64,000 nt of DNA, from contig PTEX01000055.1 of assembly GCA_003342815.1 (NCBI GenBank), forward strand, positions 1,488,001 through 1,552,000. Direction: 5' to 3'. Origin of the DNA: Eudromia elegans. Its lineage: Eukaryota > Chordata > Aves > Tinamiformes > Tinamidae. Under the pieces are notes generated by a model that saw nothing but the letters and a program-made list of their open reading frames with translations, made no database searches and was not told the DNA's origin. Both the position numbers and the translations under genes were made by a program. Shown one piece after another: positions 14,201 to 26,900 of the stretch (its first letter is position 1; every line of letters begins with the position of its first letter).

Positions 14201-14856
14201 TTTATTGTTTGTTGTTACTTCCCTTTTACGGGTAGAGAACATAAGTGACTGGTTCCAGTTTAGTGAAGTATCAAAGCATATGCTTAAATTTAAGCATACT
14301 AATCCCAGATTTTATCTATCTATCTGCATAGATAAATATATAAATATATATATATGCAGAACTACAAGTATTTTGTTGATTAAAGACTAAAGATGGTCAG
14401 CAAATATCCAATGAGGACAATATCAACAGAGACAAAAGTTGTTTGATATTCTAGACTGATGCCTTAGCTGAGAAATGATCTTCCTCCTTACCCATTCCCA
14501 AATAATCTCCCAAAAGTAGTAGTGGAAACCAAAGTCATTCCTAAGCATAAGCAGCAGATTAGTAACACTGGTAAATACTGAATACTGAGGTAATGAACAT
14601 TAGCAGATATATGAAGCTGAAGACTATTATGTTCTATGTTTTTTGTTTATTGTTTTTTTTTCATCTGATAAGATACTTATAATGTTTTAATAGTAAATAC
14701 TAACTTGTGTTATTCAGTACATGCACAATAGTATCCATAATCTTAAAAATGGGTCAGAAAACATAATGTTTAACTTTTATGTATGGATCTCAGTATAAAA
14801 TGCATGCCTTAAAGACTTCTCCTTTGCTCTTATCTGCTACATACTCAGTAATTCTA

Positions 14857-14880
14857 AAATAAAATAAATAAATAAATAAA
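14857..14880 (+). repeat. (AAAT)n microsatellite
   Basis: A short run of AAAT/AATA units, about five to six copies. Confidence 0.85.
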
Positions 14881-15660
14881 CCTCTGTTGAGAGTGTATGA
14901 TTGAATGCAAAGTTTCCTGTATTATTATTCTATAGGGAAAAAGAATCTAAGTTATTTTTAAAAAAGAAACTAAACAATTCTATATTTAAAATGCTGAAAT
15001 TCAAGCACCATCTGCTAGCCTCTAAGCCAGCTTTCATTAAGGCCATCACCTCTTTATGAGTCACTACAGGGAGCTATCATTAACATTAGCTATGATTAAT
15101 GAGGATGTTGCCAATTGCAATTATTCCACTCTAAAGCTTAGCAATATTCTGGCAGTATCACATAGCCTAACTGCCACCCTGGTTGACTCATTAAAAAAAA
15201 TGCTGTTGCAGTTTACTTGAGATTACAATTCAAAACCCTAGGAATTGTTGCAGAGATGGTTTGATCCTCATAGTCTGTGCGTAGAAGGGTCAAAAATGCC
15301 GCGGCTGAAAAGAAGAGCCTGCATCCTATACAACAGTGAGGTTTTAGAAAATCACTGTGAAAGATGAAGAAATCTTTTAACTCATCTAATTGGAAGCTGT
15401 CACAGTGTGAATTTGGGTCAGCTGTCAGGTACAACAGTTATATTTCCCAAGCCACGTTACTTGTAAACTTTTTACACAGAAGGGAAGAGTGGTTGGAATT
15501 GCTAAGCCTACATCAACCAAAAAGTAAAGACGACAAAGTGCTGTTCTAAACAATACCATTATTGTTATTGGAATTAAACTATTGTTATAGGAACTTATAG
15601 GAAATGAATTCTAATCTAATAATTTTAAAATATGCTCCTGTTATTAACTCACTTTAACAT

Positions 15661-15683
15661 GGGGGGGGGGGAAAAAAAAAAAA
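15661..15683 (+). repeat. Adjacent G11 and A12 homopolymers
   Basis: Eleven G are followed directly by twelve A. Length is likely polymorphic and prone to sequencing error. Confidence 0.95.
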
Positions 15684-15848
15684 GCTAACTTTGAGGACCA
15701 ACTTTTCTTTATCCACTGAACAAACTTGATTTCATTTGCTTGCTGTTCATGGCTGTTCATGTAAAATGGACACTAGAGAGGATACTACAGTCTTAATCAA
15801 CATACAGTAAAGTCCTAATTCTGAAGAATTGTATTCCAAATGAGGACG

Positions 15849-15861
15849 AAAAAAAAAAAAA
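15849..15861 (+). repeat. A13 homopolymer
   Basis: A run of A after TGAGGACG. Confidence 0.9.
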
Positions 15862-15893
15862 GGAGAAACAAGAGTAATCTGTAAACTTGTAAA

Positions 15894-15906
15894 CCCCCCC
15901 CCCCCC
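15894..15906 (+). repeat. C13 homopolymer
   Basis: Thirteen consecutive C in AT-rich surroundings, about 220 bp after the G11A12 tract. Confidence 0.95.
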
Positions 15907-18117
15907 AATTATTAGCATACTCTTTTCCTCTTTCCATAATATTTTAATGCACTGTGAAAAGCAAAACAGTGTAGTATTTTATGTTTAGGTCCTTTGAATG
16001 AAGCCAAACGGGCAAAAACATATTCTTGCTGTTTGATTCCTCCACTCGAAAGCTCTCTTTGCTGTCTAGTGGAAAAGCTGCATAACAGCTCAACTAGAAG
16101 TAAATAAAATAATCTTTTCTCAAGAACTATTCCCTGTGTAGCAGTTTCCTGTTTTGTTCTTCCTGGATCACACTGGACTGTATTTCCCCTTTGTGGTCTA
16201 CCCCAAATCAGGCCCCATCAGTGATGTAAGGTATAGCCCTGCAATAAAATAGTGGTTTATTTTAATATCCTAAGATTTGTATTAGGAAAAGGAAATAAGT
16301 TGTGCTTGAAATAGGTTAAGAGAAAATCAGAATGCATTAGAAAGACGTATAAGCACATATTATTTAACTGGAGGACTCAACAATAACAAGAAGAAAAATA
16401 TGAAGTATAGAACTAATGAATATTTCAAAGCAAAATCGATTTTGTTTTTCTAAAATACATTTTATTATGATTAGGATCTCATAATGGTTCACTGGCTTGA
16501 CACAAACTGACTGATGCATAAAAGCAAAAACTAGCTCAACTGTTATTAAGTACATTAAGTAAGGACTACTTTGTTGAAGTCAAATATTTTTATGAAGGGA
16601 AAAATAAGCTCAAAAAGGATTTTTTTAAAATGCTTATTTGCTCATGCTGTTCTGCTATGAGGTTTTCCAAAAATAAATCTATAGCAGGTATACTAAAAGC
16701 AGCCATTTATTTCCTGTTACTGTAAATGCACACAAACAAACACCTTTGTTAAAACAGCATTAAACTGAAGCTTAATCCCACAAAGGAAAGTCACAGAGTT
16801 AAATCCATGGGGCTCCCTGATGAAGGACATTGGTGTTGGTATTACCTTGCCCTTATTTTTCTCCCTGGTGGCTGCATTTTGTTGGGCCTGTTGGAAAGCC
16901 CTGTGCTACTACTAAAAAGCTGGATGACGCTTCTTCTCCCCTACAGGCTCTCCCTCACTGCAGAGCAACAGGACATCTGACGTACAGGGAGCAGAGAGAG
17001 AAACCAGTCCTCTGCTCTCAGAGACTGCTGCTTACTATGGGTTTCTGGTCAGATTAACTACTCCCAGGAAAAACTAATTTTTGCTAATTTATTTCCTATT
17101 TTAAAAACAGCACTATGAAATTTTGGCTACCTATAAAGATTGAATGTGAAATTTATTTACCATTTTATAGTCTTTATTTTGTTTAGCTAAAACAATTAAG
17201 CTTGGCTTGTTTGTTGCATAAACTAATATAATACAATACCAGACTTGCAATAAATTCTATTTTATTTAAATGGGAAAAGTTTTCATTCATAATACTTGTG
17301 ATGTTACATATTTCTTAAGAGCTTTCTAGAAGTTAGAAAGTCTGAATGAGAAATGCATTCTCCACTTTACAGAAGTAGAGTTAGAGGTAAAGAACACTTT
17401 CTGTGTTCTTTAAGCCCTTTTAAAGTAAAGATTATTTAATGAAAGACTATCAGAAACCTTAAACATGACTATATATTCAATGATAGTCAATGTTAAAAAG
17501 AATATCAACTTGACATGTCCACAGGAACTTACAGTCCCTCAGCTGGATAGATCACAACCTTAACCTCCTCCATCCAGGAAGCTCAGATGTTAACCCTGTT
17601 CTACACATTTGTGGGTATTGAGGGTGAAGAAAACTGCCTGTTGATTGCTAGTAGTAGATGTAGGCCAAGGCAAAGACCCAAACATTTACTCGGGGTAGCA
17701 AAAGGTCATTAAGAAAGGCACGCACACACATATACAATTACTTGTATTTAGGAATATATAATTATGAAAGTTATTTGAACGTTCTTCAATTTAAAAAATT
17801 CTTCTCTTTATAGCAAGCAAAGCTTTCCTACAGTCTTCTGTGTTAAAGGCTACTCATAATTTCTATGTCATTAATCTAATTCAGTGTTTAAAACTGTCAC
17901 TAGCCCCTATAGCATTTTCCTAATGACAATACAACCCACTGTTTTTCTGCAGTATAAATAGCTATCTTAAAATCCACCACCACTAGCAGATACACATGCT
18001 ACTTAAATGACATAGCTCCAGGCTGATAGAAAGAGGGTGGAAAGAAAGCAGCAAAGCAGGTACCTTCTACAATTGAAGAATGTTAAAATCCTGAGCATGC
18101 TTCAGCTCCATGCTTCA

Positions 18118-18172
18118 CTACAGAAATACGCTAGCATTTTTCTACAGAAATATGCTAGAAATATGCTATTTT
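18118..18172 (+). repeat. Small tandem duplication (about 24 bp)
   Basis: CTACAGAAATACGCTAGCAT at 18118 is repeated as CTACAGAAATATGCTAG at 18142, followed by a shorter third echo, AAATATGCTATTTT. Confidence 0.8.
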
Positions 18173-20224
18173 AAAAATATATATAATTTTAAATCCAACA
18201 ATTAACCAGAATAAAATAATGAACGTATTACACAGTCCTAAGCAGCTCTGTAAAACAACATGGTACTTCCAAAAACCAAACTTAGTCCAATAACGCTGTC
18301 TTAGAGGTGTCTGAATGAAGGTCACTGAAAAATTACATAGCTTCTTCTCACTACTCTCACCCATGGTGAACTGCAGATCTTACTAACCTTACTAACCAAT
18401 AAACATATTTCTCTAACTATTCAAATAGGTACATTCATAAACCTTTATAAAGCTGATAGGATAGAAAGTAAGCAGACATATCTATAAGTGAATAGGAATG
18501 TGCATGCACAAAGGAACGCATCAAAGGGCATGGATACGTGTTCAATGACACATTGCACTGGAAGAGTCAGTGAGGACTTGAGTGCCTAGAGTGCTCTGTG
18601 CTAACAACTGTTACACTAAATTTGAACTTTTGAAGATACTTGTGTGGAAGGCAAGAGAAAATAGCAGAGAGATCTTCAGATCTGAGGTTCCCTGACATAA
18701 ATCACAACACCGCATTTAATATGCTTTGGCTGTCCATTAAAGATACTGAGACTCACTGATACCTTCTGATGATGCTCATAGTTTTTCAGCTGCTTTCAAA
18801 CATAAGGCTGCAAAGACTGCCATTATTATTACACAGTAACTACTGCTAAGGACTACTCTTGCACCTCATAGGAAGTTTAGAAATGCTGAACACTGGTTAC
18901 TGTGAAAGAGGCAATATATATTTAGATATTGATTCATATTTTGAGATATTGATGAGTTTACAGATATTTATGGATAATTACATATTCTCAACTCAGATGA
19001 TACAAATCTTTAAAAGACCACTGAAAGATGTAAGAGTAATAAAGATAGGTCTCATCATGGCTATGCTAGCTTCTTTTCACCAACATTGTTTCTTTTTTCT
19101 CCTATCTACCCTTTTCCAGGTATATGGGCAAATGCACTACACCATACATTCCTTCCATTAATGCAATCATTTTCTTGAGAAAGTTTCTTTTAGCAGAGTT
19201 TTTTTGTTTGTTTTTGATTTAATTATATATCTCAGCATTTTGGTAAAGAAGCAAGTTGTGAAAAATTTGAATAGTGGATGACGAATGGAGGATATCTGGT
19301 AGGTAGAATGTTAGCTCTAAACCCTTTTTGCTTATCATCTGTAATAACATAAAACATTCAGGCCATTTTTTCAAGATGACAAAATCACAGCTCATAATTT
19401 TTAGTATCATCTTCTACCATTTTAGATATTATATATTCTCAGAGCCACTACTACAAAGTTTCATTTATGTCCTTTGATGCTTCCCTGAAAACTACTTTGA
19501 ATCCTTTGATATGCTAGATTGCAGCTTCCTTCTGGGTCCCTTCATGAAAGAAATGTTCCGTACTACTTATGCTGGAGAGGGAATAAATTTATTTGTGATG
19601 TTGCCTGATGGAGCAGCTGCATCCTAGGCTTTAGACAGCTGAAATAGTTCTTGAATGTTGATGATTGCACTGAGAAAGAAAAAGTGTCTATTCGTATCTT
19701 TGAAAAGCAAAACATGATGTGAAGCAGTGACCTCCCTGTAAAAAAGCTCAGCAAGTAGTGATCATAGGAAGGATCCTTCTAATGACTGATGCTAGTATAA
19801 AATACAGTTTTAAACAGATTTTCTACGGGATACACTGAATTAGGAGGAGACCCTCACTCATTGTTTCATTTTTACTGTAAAAAATTGTTAATTTATAAGT
19901 GAGGCAGCAGTAGAATTTAATCTGTTCCCTCGGTAACAACTTTGTTCAAGCCCTCTGACGACCCTGAATTGAATGGAGTAGTTAAAACATTTACTGCCTT
20001 ATTGAAATGGATATACATACATACATATCTGGTAAGATTAAAGTCAGGATTGGCATCTATTCTAAGCCAGAGAGAGTATTTATGCAACTTTCAGGTGAAA
20101 TCAGTAAAATTCTTACACAGATTTTTGCAAATGTCTAAGGCCTGAGATGCCTTCAAGAATGTGTGTATCTATCCTTGTGATAATACTTGGGTAAGTACTC
20201 CATTTTTATGGATCTTATGCTAAG

Positions 20225-20928
20225 GAATTATGCCCCAGGTTCTCCAGTCCGCAATACATCAGTACAAGCTGGGGACTGACTAGTTGGAAAGCAGCCTTTC
20301 AGAAAAGGACGTGGGAGTTAGGCAAGGTGGACATAAGTCAGCAATGCACCCTGGCAGCAAAAGCAGCATCCTGGGTTGCATTAGAGCATTTCTGCCTCGA
20401 GAGAAGTGATTCTCGCGCTCTGCTCAACCCTGGTGAGGCCAAAGCTGGAGCGCTGACTGTAGAGCTGGGCTGCCCAGTACAGGAGAGATACAGAGCTGCT
20501 GGAGAGGGTCCAGTGAACGACCCCAAAGGAAGCGGGGCATCTCTCATGTGGAGCGGCTGAGAAAGCCAGTCCTGTTCAGCCTGGAGAAGGGCAATTTTAC
20601 CAGTGTTCATAAATGTCTCATGGTGAGAGTAAAGAAGATGGAGCCAGACTCTTTTCAGTGGTGCTCACTGACAGAACACAAAGCAACAGCCCCAGATGGA
20701 AGTACAGGAAATCTATTTTAAACATAATGAGCTATTTTACCGTGAAGGTGGTTGAATACTGGAGCCCATTGTCCAGAGGGCCTGTGGAGTCTCCAGCCTT
20801 GGAGATATTCAAAACTTTAACTGGACACAGTCCTGAGCAACCAACTGTAGCTAACTGTGCTCGAAGCAGGAAGGCTGGACTAGACCATCTCCAGGGGTAC
20901 CTTCTGACCTCAGTGTTTCTGTGATCTG
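20225..20928 (+). mobile_element. CR1 LINE, truncated 3' end
   Basis: This is the 3' part of a chicken-repeat-1 non-LTR retrotransposon, 5'-truncated as most copies are. Recognisable CR1 landmarks occur in order: the TGGAAAGC/GAAAAGGAC block near 20283, CATCCTGGGTTGCATTAG near 20367, GGTGAGGCCAAAGCTGGAG near 20430, GAGCGGCTGAGA near 20550, CTGTTCAGCCTGGAGAAG near 20573, GGAGTCTCCAGCCTTGGAGA near 20786, and the terminal ACTAGACCATCTCCAG to TTTCTGTGATCTG end. Stops, indels and internal losses break every frame, so it is an inactive relic of the reverse-transcriptase C-terminus and 3' UTR. It lies antisense to PRKN within intron 4. The left edge is approximate; the right edge matches the usual CR1 terminus. 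Confidence 0.93.
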
Positions 20929-23900
20929 TTTGGGGATAAAATTGCTTCCTGCTAAGCTCATGCACAGAGTTTGGACAAGAAGGATAATCTGGCTCCTTGA
21001 GGGTAACACATCATTACCATTCATAATTGAGTCAGAAGTTGTCATTTAGGAAGTGTTTGGGTTTGTTTGTTTGCTTGTTTGTTTTTCTTCCACGGCATCA
21101 ATGGGGATAGGAACAGACTCAACCAGCTACTATCACTGAGTGGGTGGAAGCCCAATCTCAAGTTTCTACACTGTATTTTACCACTCAACAAAGAATCCCA
21201 TGGATAAGGTGCTCTGGTAGTTGGGCAAGGCTGGGAATCTCTCACTAGAGACTTGCATAGGGCTCCATACGGACATACCTCCAATTCAGCAAAAGATAAC
21301 AAAGATATTTTAAGTGCAATGTCTAGAATTTAAAACTCTTTAGGAAGTTACTTTTCAGACACTTACCAAAATACTCAGAAAGAAGTAAAAATATACCATG
21401 AAAAACGCAATAGCATCTTCTCTAATAAATTCCACTCCACCTCATAACATTGACTGCATTTTCAAAAGATTTTGCCACAAGTTAAATAGGCCTATATTAA
21501 TAAACACAGCAAGCTCTCTTTGTGCAATGCCTGGCAAATTCTATCATGATTTAGAAGCCCACAGGAGCTGATGACATTCATCAAAATACATCCCAGAGGA
21601 TTCACATATTTTCCTCAAGCAGTTTTCTTAAAAGATTGAAGTAGCATTTGAGAAGCTCACGGAATGACGGAAAAGCAGCAAAAGGATTTCAGCTGTAATA
21701 GATCAGGCAACAAATACAAACACTATCATTTTATCTGCCTCGGTACTATGCTATGGCCATTCATGATGCCATATTTATCAATCCAGCAGGGTTTCCATTA
21801 TAAACCTGCATTTTCAGTGTTTTGAAATTGATATAAAACCCTTTCTGCTTCTTAGGGGTCTCAGTCTAGTCGCCAAGATTTTATTAAATCATCTGCCTAT
21901 TGAACAGTTAAAGGCCTTTTTATTTTTGGTGTTGGTAGTTTCTGAGTCATAAACAACTTTTTATTTCACTTAGAAGAACTATTTCACTCAGCATAAACAG
22001 AAAGGAGGATTAAAAATGTTTCATATTTATCAAAGGTATTATATGCCTTAAAAACCTCAAAAACAAGGCTATTTTTCCCAAATACTTGGTGCTCCAGTCT
22101 TAAATTGGAGATTGAAAATTTTCTTTAGGCTCTTTTATTATCCTTAGTCCTTATAATAACCCATTACTTAAAATATATACCTTGTAAAATTATTTGAATT
22201 TTCTGAAGTATATAATCAGCATCTGAGGCATTCAAAATCATTCAAAGGGTCATTTGCTGCCATATGGACGAAAGAAAAGGTTTCTACTAGAAAAGACAGG
22301 TAAAAAGTGCCAGACTCGGCTGCTAAAGATTTTTAATACATGAATAGAGATCTGTACATATTTACCCAAATGATCAGAGAATGGCCTTTTGGGTAAGTAT
22401 TTAATTTCTTGAATTATATACCCTATATTAAATGCATCTAAAAATACTGAGTAAATACACTTGTCTGAAGGACCACAATGACTGAGATTTATTTTTATGG
22501 TTTTAATTGACTCAGCGACTGAAAAGCTCATTGTCTGAGAAGCTTTATGAAAGAAAATGCAGTCAGGGCTGTGTCAGAGCAAACAAGAGTGAGCAGGTTA
22601 TTTTGGATTCCTCATTTTCAAAAGGTAAATTTAACTGCCAAGGTTAGGAATAAAATTTTAAAAAAAGTTTTAAAACAAGACTTAAAGCATCAAACTTGAC
22701 ATACTACAGCTGTGACACCACATCAGGCTAGTTTTAGGGAATGAGATTTTCACAATTTTCAAGTGGATGTATTTTATCGCTAAATAACAAGGTTTGAAAT
22801 GTCTTTGCAACTAATAAGATAATTTTTATTTTTTCCAGTTAAAAACATCTTTATCTTGACTAATCTTTTATTAGAACTCACCTGTCCCTCAGAATTTAAA
22901 CTGAAGTATTGAAGTAAGTTTTTTTCTTGTGACTTGATTTTATATTTTAAAAAATTACCTTTATTTTTATTATTCTGCAAAGGTAATCACTAATCACTAA
23001 TTTCTAATATTACAACTTTTGTCACTTATGTATATTTTTATTTATGCAAAATATACGAATATCCATCCATTTTCAATAGACTATTGAGACTATCTTTAGA
23101 AACTGGAGTAAGTGAATAGGAAAAATGCAATCATTTACAAGCCTAAAAAGATTTTCCAAAGTCAATCCTGAGCAAATAGCAGTCATATAATTATCTTGCT
23201 GCTGCCTCCGGTTCCTTGTACAGAAAAATTTTAAGTGTTCTCAACCACCTATATGTTACCAGCTGCTTTATGTTAGGTCAATGTTTTGTTAACAACTGTT
23301 CCACTGAAAAACTTCCCATTCATTGGGGAGTACAGGGGAAAAGTTGCAAGGTTGAGAATGATACTTGGGTACCTGACAGAGTTAAAGGCAATGGCAAGAA
23401 CCATTTTTTTTTAATGGATTAATCTGATTTCTAGCATTTCACTTACTTTAGATATCTTTGTTGTGATGCTACAGAAGATGGTGGAAGACATGCAAGAGAT
23501 CTTGCACACGACTGTTGCAAGCTAGTACCATTATAAATGGCACTGATATAGCAAAATATCTTTCCCCATGCACTCCTCTGCATAATGTGCTAAAGCTTAA
23601 ATTTTCTGACCAAGCAGCCTTATTTTGTAAAATCCAAGTCAGCAAGGGCTACTGACATTGTTGGAAGGATAAGTTCTGAAAACCTGAATTGACTGCCATT
23701 TCTGTGTGTGTGATTAAATATTTTGGATATTTCTTCTAAAATACTGATTTTGTTAATAACTATCATGAACTCACCACAGGTGGAGACAGATATTACAACA
23801 TCTAAGTGATCTACTTGTATGCAAACATACAGGATTAGCCACGTTTTCTTCTGACAGCAGAGCAAAAGCAAAAGCAGTGCAGGTAAACTCCACCTGCACC

Positions 23901-26900
23901 TAAGACACAGGCAGATACAGAGGCTGGGCCAGGAAAAACAAAAGGAAAAAAATCTGGGAAACCTCTGCTGAGGATAGAGTTATGCGTATTGTAAAAGTGG
24001 GGAGAGAAGAGAGAAGTGAGGGCATTTCAGTTTTATTTAGGCCTGTCAGCATTTAGCTTTTTATTTCCTGTAACTGCCAACTGCCTCCTTGTTTATATAA
24101 CCTGCTACTGGGTAAAATCATCAAATACAGAAATCCCCATTGTAACGTAAATCATTCAGACCATGAGAAACAGGAAAACATGTTTTATTACTGAGGATCC
24201 ATGGACCTACTCCTAGCTTTCTTGCTGAAGGAGATGGGACAAGAACCCAGGCTCGTGGCCTGAGCCATGTCCTGTATACAAGCCTACTTCCCACAAGTCT
24301 GTAAATGTACCTAGGTCTCCATCTCTCAGAGATAATGCAACAAAACTCAATAAAGTGCACTTTATTAACTCATTAACTTTCAGATGAGACTTTAAGCAGG
24401 AAAGAACCACCTGCTCATCATGCATAATACAATGTTAAAGGCCCTATTCTGGTTTTCATAAAAGATAGACTTTATTCCTAGGCACGTGCCTGCTGATTGG
24501 AAAGCCAGACCTTTAAAGGAGCTACACGAGGCATTGCTAGAAGTCTAAAAGAAGCAAGAAAGGGCCCATTAGAGGGTATAAATGTACCTGAAGTCAACTG
24601 GTGGGTACTGACTTCCTGTCCTTCTCCTTCTAAGACCCAAGTTAGCAAGTTCAAAACTCCCTCTGGTATCTCTACCCTACACTGCCATCTACAATGGTGA
24701 GTGATACAGAGTTTGACTAAGATTTCCCTCTCTTATCTTGGAATGGATTTCAAAAACTTCCATTTTCAAGTCTGCCTTTCCTTATGTGTACACATATTCA
24801 GACATTAACTCAAAGCATAAAGTATTTCCTTTCTTTAGAATTAAAAAAAAAAATTAAATATTTCATTGCTATCTGACAAAGAAATCGCCTTAGATAAATG
24901 GATTATGCTTTTCAATCACTAAACTACAAGTAGGGGGCATAAATGTTGCTGCTGTATTGAAGAGCAGAGCTGGCAATACCCGAGGAACAGAACTAACTTT
25001 GGCCTTGGGGTAGCTGCTCTGCTCAGGGAAATGCTGCGTGCTGAAAGGGGTGTGCTTGCTCCTGGGGAGCAAGACCATGGATGGCGATTACAATACCCGT
25101 AGCAGATGCATTTTAGAGCGGGGTTCACAGCATCCTTTGGAAGTCTTTTACGGCTGACCTTTCAGCACCGAGGTGGAGGATGATGCTGGCGCGAGTCATG
25201 GGCCTGGCTGCCTGGCTGCAGGCACAGACATGGCAGAGGCTCCGCTCTGCTCTGCAATCCATGAGGTACATTCCACTGGCAGAAGAACAGGCTGGTAAAT
25301 TAAAATGAATTCCCAAATCCAAGCGCAGACAGGTGGCAATCTAAATGTAGGAAGCTAAATTTCCATTTTTGTAAATCTCTTGGCATAGTTAATGCCAGAT
25401 TTATTTTCTCAGAAGAAAAATTTTCAATTCCATCACTGTTACTGGCACCTGAACAGAAAACACTTGTGTAGCAAACAGGTCAATTTAACCAATGGGGTCT
25501 GCTCTTTAACTGCTTCTCATAAGACTGTCTGCTAAAGCAGTCCCAGAAGTAGTAGGCTGCAGCTTGTGGCTTTGTTTTGATGATGGTTAAGTGTTGTAAT
25601 AAATATTATTTTCTAAAGCCTATTACCAAGATACAAAATCATGCTGAAAAGTTTATACCACAGCACTAAGGCAAGTTAAGAAGGTTCCTTCATCCAAAAT
25701 GTTTTCCTTTGCAATAATTTTGCATTGAAGATTAATTTTCCGTGATTTATATGGCAAGGATGACGGATAACTTTGCTCAACTGCAATGATCTGACAAAAC
25801 AAACAAAACAATGTTCTTGCTTATTAAACACCATCCTCCTACACAGGTTGCAAGTCTCCTTATCAGTACTCCCCAGCATCATGCTGAGACGTGTGCCTAA
25901 GGAGAGCTCTCAACCAGTAGGGCTTCTTGCAGGTGCAGGTCTCTCAGCACGGATCTTGTTATTCATATGATTTAACACTACATTAAAATGAGACTGTAAC
26001 TGTAACACCCTCTGTGAAGTCAAATAAAGTGGTCTTTTATACGAGATTTGCTTATCTGCTAGCATCTGCTAGCATTTGCCCATCCTGACATCCCTAGCAT
26101 TGCGAAACCATCTTGACATGATTCTAGGAAATACTCCCAAGCTGAAATTTTAGTCTGCTGTTGACATTGTGGCAACAAAGATTCAAAGGTCTCTTCCCTC
26201 ATGATCTGCATGTGACTAGGATCTTACAGGAAGTAGATCTTATAAGCACATTGAAATCCTAACAAGAATTTTCTCTCATCTGCATATGTATCATGCCTCC
26301 TTTTCTAGGGCTTATTTGTGAAATAAGGGTAGGTGGACAGAATGGGAATAGACATTGACTCATAACTTTTTTTTTCTGTCATATGAAGACCAACCATTAA
26401 AAACACCAAAATTTTAGTAGCATGGCTAAGGTTGCACTAATGTTCTAGCGGAGCACACAGTAACATTTTATTTCCACTTGTGTGCTTCCAATTTTTGCAC
26501 AGATATTAGAAAACGTGTTAACAGGAGTGCAGCACACTGCTCAGTTTTAGCTGCTTATGGAGCACAGCTGTGAGAGCTGCAACCAGTTAAAAAGTCCTTC
26601 CAATCTGACCTTAAGTTTAGGGAGTATACTTAGAATGAGAAATTCTCATCTCATTCTGGTATCTGGAATACCTCATTCCAGGCAGGTCAGTGACAAAAGA
26701 CATCACCCAACACAAAAACAGATAGATACAGACTTGATGCCACAAAATATTAAATTCAACAGATTTTTTTAAAGTACATCATATGAAAAATTGTTTAAGA
26801 AGACTGAATAAAATAGCTACTCTCTCCCATACTCACCCTCTGTTATTATACTATATTTTGTTTTGATGAAGAGAACTAGGTTTTTTATACCATTCCACCA

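Noticed and set aside
20327..20610. Open frames on both strands near 20.3-20.6 kb
   Set aside because: They lie within the CR1 3' end and are relics of it.
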